Below are positions 40,742 to 42,866 of a DNA stretch of 42,866 nucleotides, piece after piece. The translations under genes were made by a program, and so were the position numbers. Position 1 is the first letter of the stretch. Every line of letters starts with the position of its first letter. The DNA lies in contig JAQXLK010000278.1 of NCBI GenBank assembly GCA_029012085.1, positions 1 to 42,866 on the forward strand, written 5' to 3'. The notes beneath the pieces were generated by a model that did not search any database, was not told the origin of the DNA, and was given only the letters and a program-made list of their open reading frames with translations. The DNA comes from Clostridiales bacterium. Lineage in GTDB: Bacteria > Bacillota > Clostridia > Lachnospirales > Lachnospiraceae.

Positions 40742-42866
40742 TTTTCTTTCTCCCAACCAAACAGATAATAGCAAATATCAAAAATCCAAAGCCTGAAATC
40801 AGCCATGCTATCCATGCATACGGAGTCTGATATCTGAATTCTACAGTATGCTTGCCTTTTTGCAGTGGCACACCAATCAATGCTCCACCAATCGTCTTAT
40901 AATCCGTTTTCTCACCATCTACATAGACAGTAAATCCTTTGACAGCCTGAACCGACGTCATCATGATTCCATTTCGGTCTGCATCTATGGTTCCACTTAT
41001 ATAATCGCTCTTCATGTCTGTTATCTCATACACACTATGAGATAATTTTTCATATACCTTCTGATATACTGCATCATCAAATTCCGCAAACTGGGCAGAG
41101 ATTAAAACTTCATTTCCTGCCTGTCCCTGTACACCACAAACAATGGTTATTTTCTGATTCTTTTTGACCCGACCGACATGTATCGTAAGCTGTCCGATTT
41201 TAATGGAATTATTCTGATACACCTGCTCATCATCTACCGACACTACTGCCGTAAAATATGTGGAACCCTGTAAATTTACATACAAATCCATATCGTGGTC
41301 TGCTGTAAGCTGAATAATATTTCCATCCTGCTCAAATAACGGAGTATATTGACAAGGCACCGCATAATCCTTGTCTGGATCCGTCATTGGAGTTAATGCT
41401 CCCAAGGAAGTTGCACATTCCACCTCAGGTTTCAATATATGAAACACCTCATCATCTGAGTTAAGCGCACATTTTACAAAATTATTCTGGGCTTCAAAAG
41501 GCACACGTTCTCCCGTCTTCCAATCCTCAACAGATTCTTCCACCATATATCCAAGTCCAGCCAACCGGTCAATCTTATAAAGCTTTAGCGGTTCCTCTGT
41601 CTTTACGAAACTACAGTCGCTAAATTCTGTATCCGATGCCCCAATTCCACATCCTACATTGAACATAAGATTCAAGAGAGGTGAACCACCGGAATACAAC
41701 AAGCCGGCATCCGGCACGGAACGCATACCTAAATTATGATTCAATGTATTCATTTTACCATTCGCATAAGAAGCAAAACCCGTTGTCGATGGTATGCCAA
41801 CTGACATTCCAAGATTATGTCCTGCATGCACAAATGCCATCCGCTGTCCCTTTTCAAGGGAAACATCCTTTGCTAATTGAAAAGCTTCCTTCACACACTC
41901 TGAATCTTCCGTTTTTTCTACATCATAAAACCGGAACTGATAAAACGCATTTACCGTAACCTCTACAATACATAACGATAAAAACACGATAATAAAGGAA
42001 CTCTTTTTGACACTCTTTCTGCAAAACAGCACTAGAAGAATAAAATCAAATATTATCAGCATTGCAGTGGCAAAATACACATAAAAATCTTCATATACTG
42101 TAATACTGATAAACGTATAAACAAATACGATAATATGAACCACTAAGCCCAATATACACTGCCAAATCTTTAAATCTTCTAAATGCACCAAAACATCCAG
42201 AGCCATAACTAATAACAAGAAAATGAGTGCAAATACATACCGGTGGTTATTCGTATGTGGAATGGAAAATCCATGCCACATATAATTGAATACTCCGATA
42301 AAAAGAGAGAGCATCATGAAAACTGCCATTCCAAGTTTTGCATATTTTATCTTCCGTTCCATCTTAACAAAGAAAAACATAGTACATACTACAATCATTC
42401 CAACCGACATATAAAATGCTGTATCTAATACATTTCCTTCATTTATATAAGTAAATACAAAAAATCTTTTGAAAATGTTATATGGTACTTCCAAAACAGA
42501 ATGAATATAGGCTGATACTTTGTCTTCACTTCCTGCAGAATAACGACTTCCTACATTCACTACACATGGAATAATAATTCCCATTGCGGAAATACCTGCA
42601 AGAAGTGAGGAGCCCAAAAAGGTAATTGTTCTTTTTTTTCTGTCCTTTGAAACAGATAGTATCTGTAGAAGAAACCAAAAAAGAACAAAAATGCAGACAG
42701 GAAAAGCAATATAAAAATTACAGACAATTGCCACCGTCAGGAAAATATAATACAACTTCCATTTTCCCGTCTCTATCATTCTCTCAACAAGTATCAATAA
42801 AACAGGAAACAAAATCAATGTATCCATCCAGTTAAAGAAACTCATAATGCCTAGAAAATAATTCCC
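40704..42866 (-). CDS. YfhO family membrane protein (5' part beyond the window)
   Basis: At least 720 residues; the frame continues without a stop to the right-hand edge, so the N terminus is missing. The internal ATG at 42845 is not the true start: the preceding codons read GNYFLGI, a conserved YfhO stretch. About nine transmembrane helices come first, then an extracytoplasmic beta-rich domain of some 300 residues, and a final helix (YAWIAWLISGFGFLIFAII) with a basic tail. YfhO proteins (PF09586) are GT-C-like membrane glycosyltransferases or their accessories; in Bacillus a paralogue (YfhO/CsbB system) adds sugars to lipoteichoic acid. The precise substrate here is unknown. The stop overlaps rsmE. 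Confidence 0.82.
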   Translation of the reverse strand, partial: GNYFLGIMSFFNWMDTLILFPVLLILVERMIETGKWKLYYIFLTVAIVCNFYIAFPVCIFVLFWFLLQILSVSKDRKKRTITFLGSSLLAGISAMGIIIPCVVNVGSRYSAGSEDKVSAYIHSVLEVPYNIFKRFFVFTYINEGNVLDTAFYMSVGMIVVCTMFFFVKMERKIKYAKLGMAVFMMLSLFIGVFNYMWHGFSIPHTNNHRYVFALIFLLLVMALDVLVHLEDLKIWQCILGLVVHIIVFVYTFISITVYEDFYVYFATAMLIIFDFILLVLFCRKSVKKSSFIIVFLSLCIVEVTVNAFYQFRFYDVEKTEDSECVKEAFQLAKDVSLEKGQRMAFVHAGHNLGMSVGIPSTTGFASYANGKMNTLNHNLGMRSVPDAGLLYSGGSPLLNLMFNVGCGIGASDTEFSDCSFVKTEEPLKLYKIDRLAGLGYMVEESVEDWKTGERVPFEAQNNFVKCALNSDDEVFHILKPEVECATSLGALTPMTDPDKDYAVPCQYTPLFEQDGNIIQLTADHDMDLYVNLQGSTYFTAVVSVDDEQVYQNNSIKIGQLTIHVGRVKKNQKITIVCGVQGQAGNEVLISAQFAEFDDAVYQKVYEKLSHSVYEITDMKSDYISGTIDADRNGIMMTSVQAVKGFTVYVDGEKTDYKTIGGALIGVPLQKGKHTVEFRYQTPYAWIAWLISGFGFLIFAIICLVGRKKNVSVFCKTESIE

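Overview
The window looks like chromosome from a low-GC Firmicute of class Clostridia, most like a Lachnospiraceae gut commensal. The reasons are AT-rich DNA with strong AGGAGG-type ribosome binding sites, a Bacillus/Clostridium-type ireB-ruvX-yrzB-trmR-trhP cluster, a sporulation-type sigma-K, a DUF5688 protein, BspA-like LRR_5 surface proteins and a Gram-positive type IV pilus locus without a secretin. No tRNA, rRNA, CRISPR array, prophage or insertion sequence was seen. Almost everything is on the minus strand; only sigK and a small HPr-like gene are on the plus strand.

Layout (minus-strand genes read from high to low coordinate). 42866-37641: yfhO-like membrane protein (cut by the window edge), rsmE, a cysteine desulfurase and thiI. 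37323-37553 (+): an HPr/Crh-like protein with its own promoter and terminator. 37029-37174: a 146-bp nested foldback element. 36963-30083: mtaB, then ireB, ruvX, a DUF1292 gene, RNase J, ylbF-like, a short MltG-like gene, trmR and trhP, much as in the Bacillus yrz/yrr cluster. 29483-30115 (+): a SigK-family sigma factor convergent with trhP. 29301-10608: a DUF6273/LRR surface protein followed by a 12-gene type IV pilus locus: pilB, pilT, pilC, pilA, pilD, a pilM-pilN fusion, pilO-like, four minor pilins and a secreted fibro-slime protein. A strong terminator at 10538-10565 closes the locus. 10476-6253: yqeG, a fused aroE-aroK, an M24 aminopeptidase and hisC. 5910-283: a DUF5688 gene and a very large BspA-like LRR protein.

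The pilus locus is the main system here. PilB has an N-terminal domain with two copies of the c-di-GMP-binding MshEN motif. PilT implies retraction. The PilV-, PilX/GspK-, FimT/GspH- and PilW-like minor pilins resemble the tip/initiation complex of Gram-negative pili. The last gene sits where pilY1 sits in Pseudomonas, but encodes a Sec-exported fibro-slime-domain protein with no visible anchor. My hypothesis is that it is a pilus-tip adhesin unrelated to PilY1.

The other striking observation is at the left edge. The 1521-residue LRR protein ends at a TAA that is followed in the same frame by 94 open codons (to the window end), encoding an NTTGG repeat linker and the beginning of another LRR-type domain. 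The gene therefore appears interrupted by a single nonsense codon.
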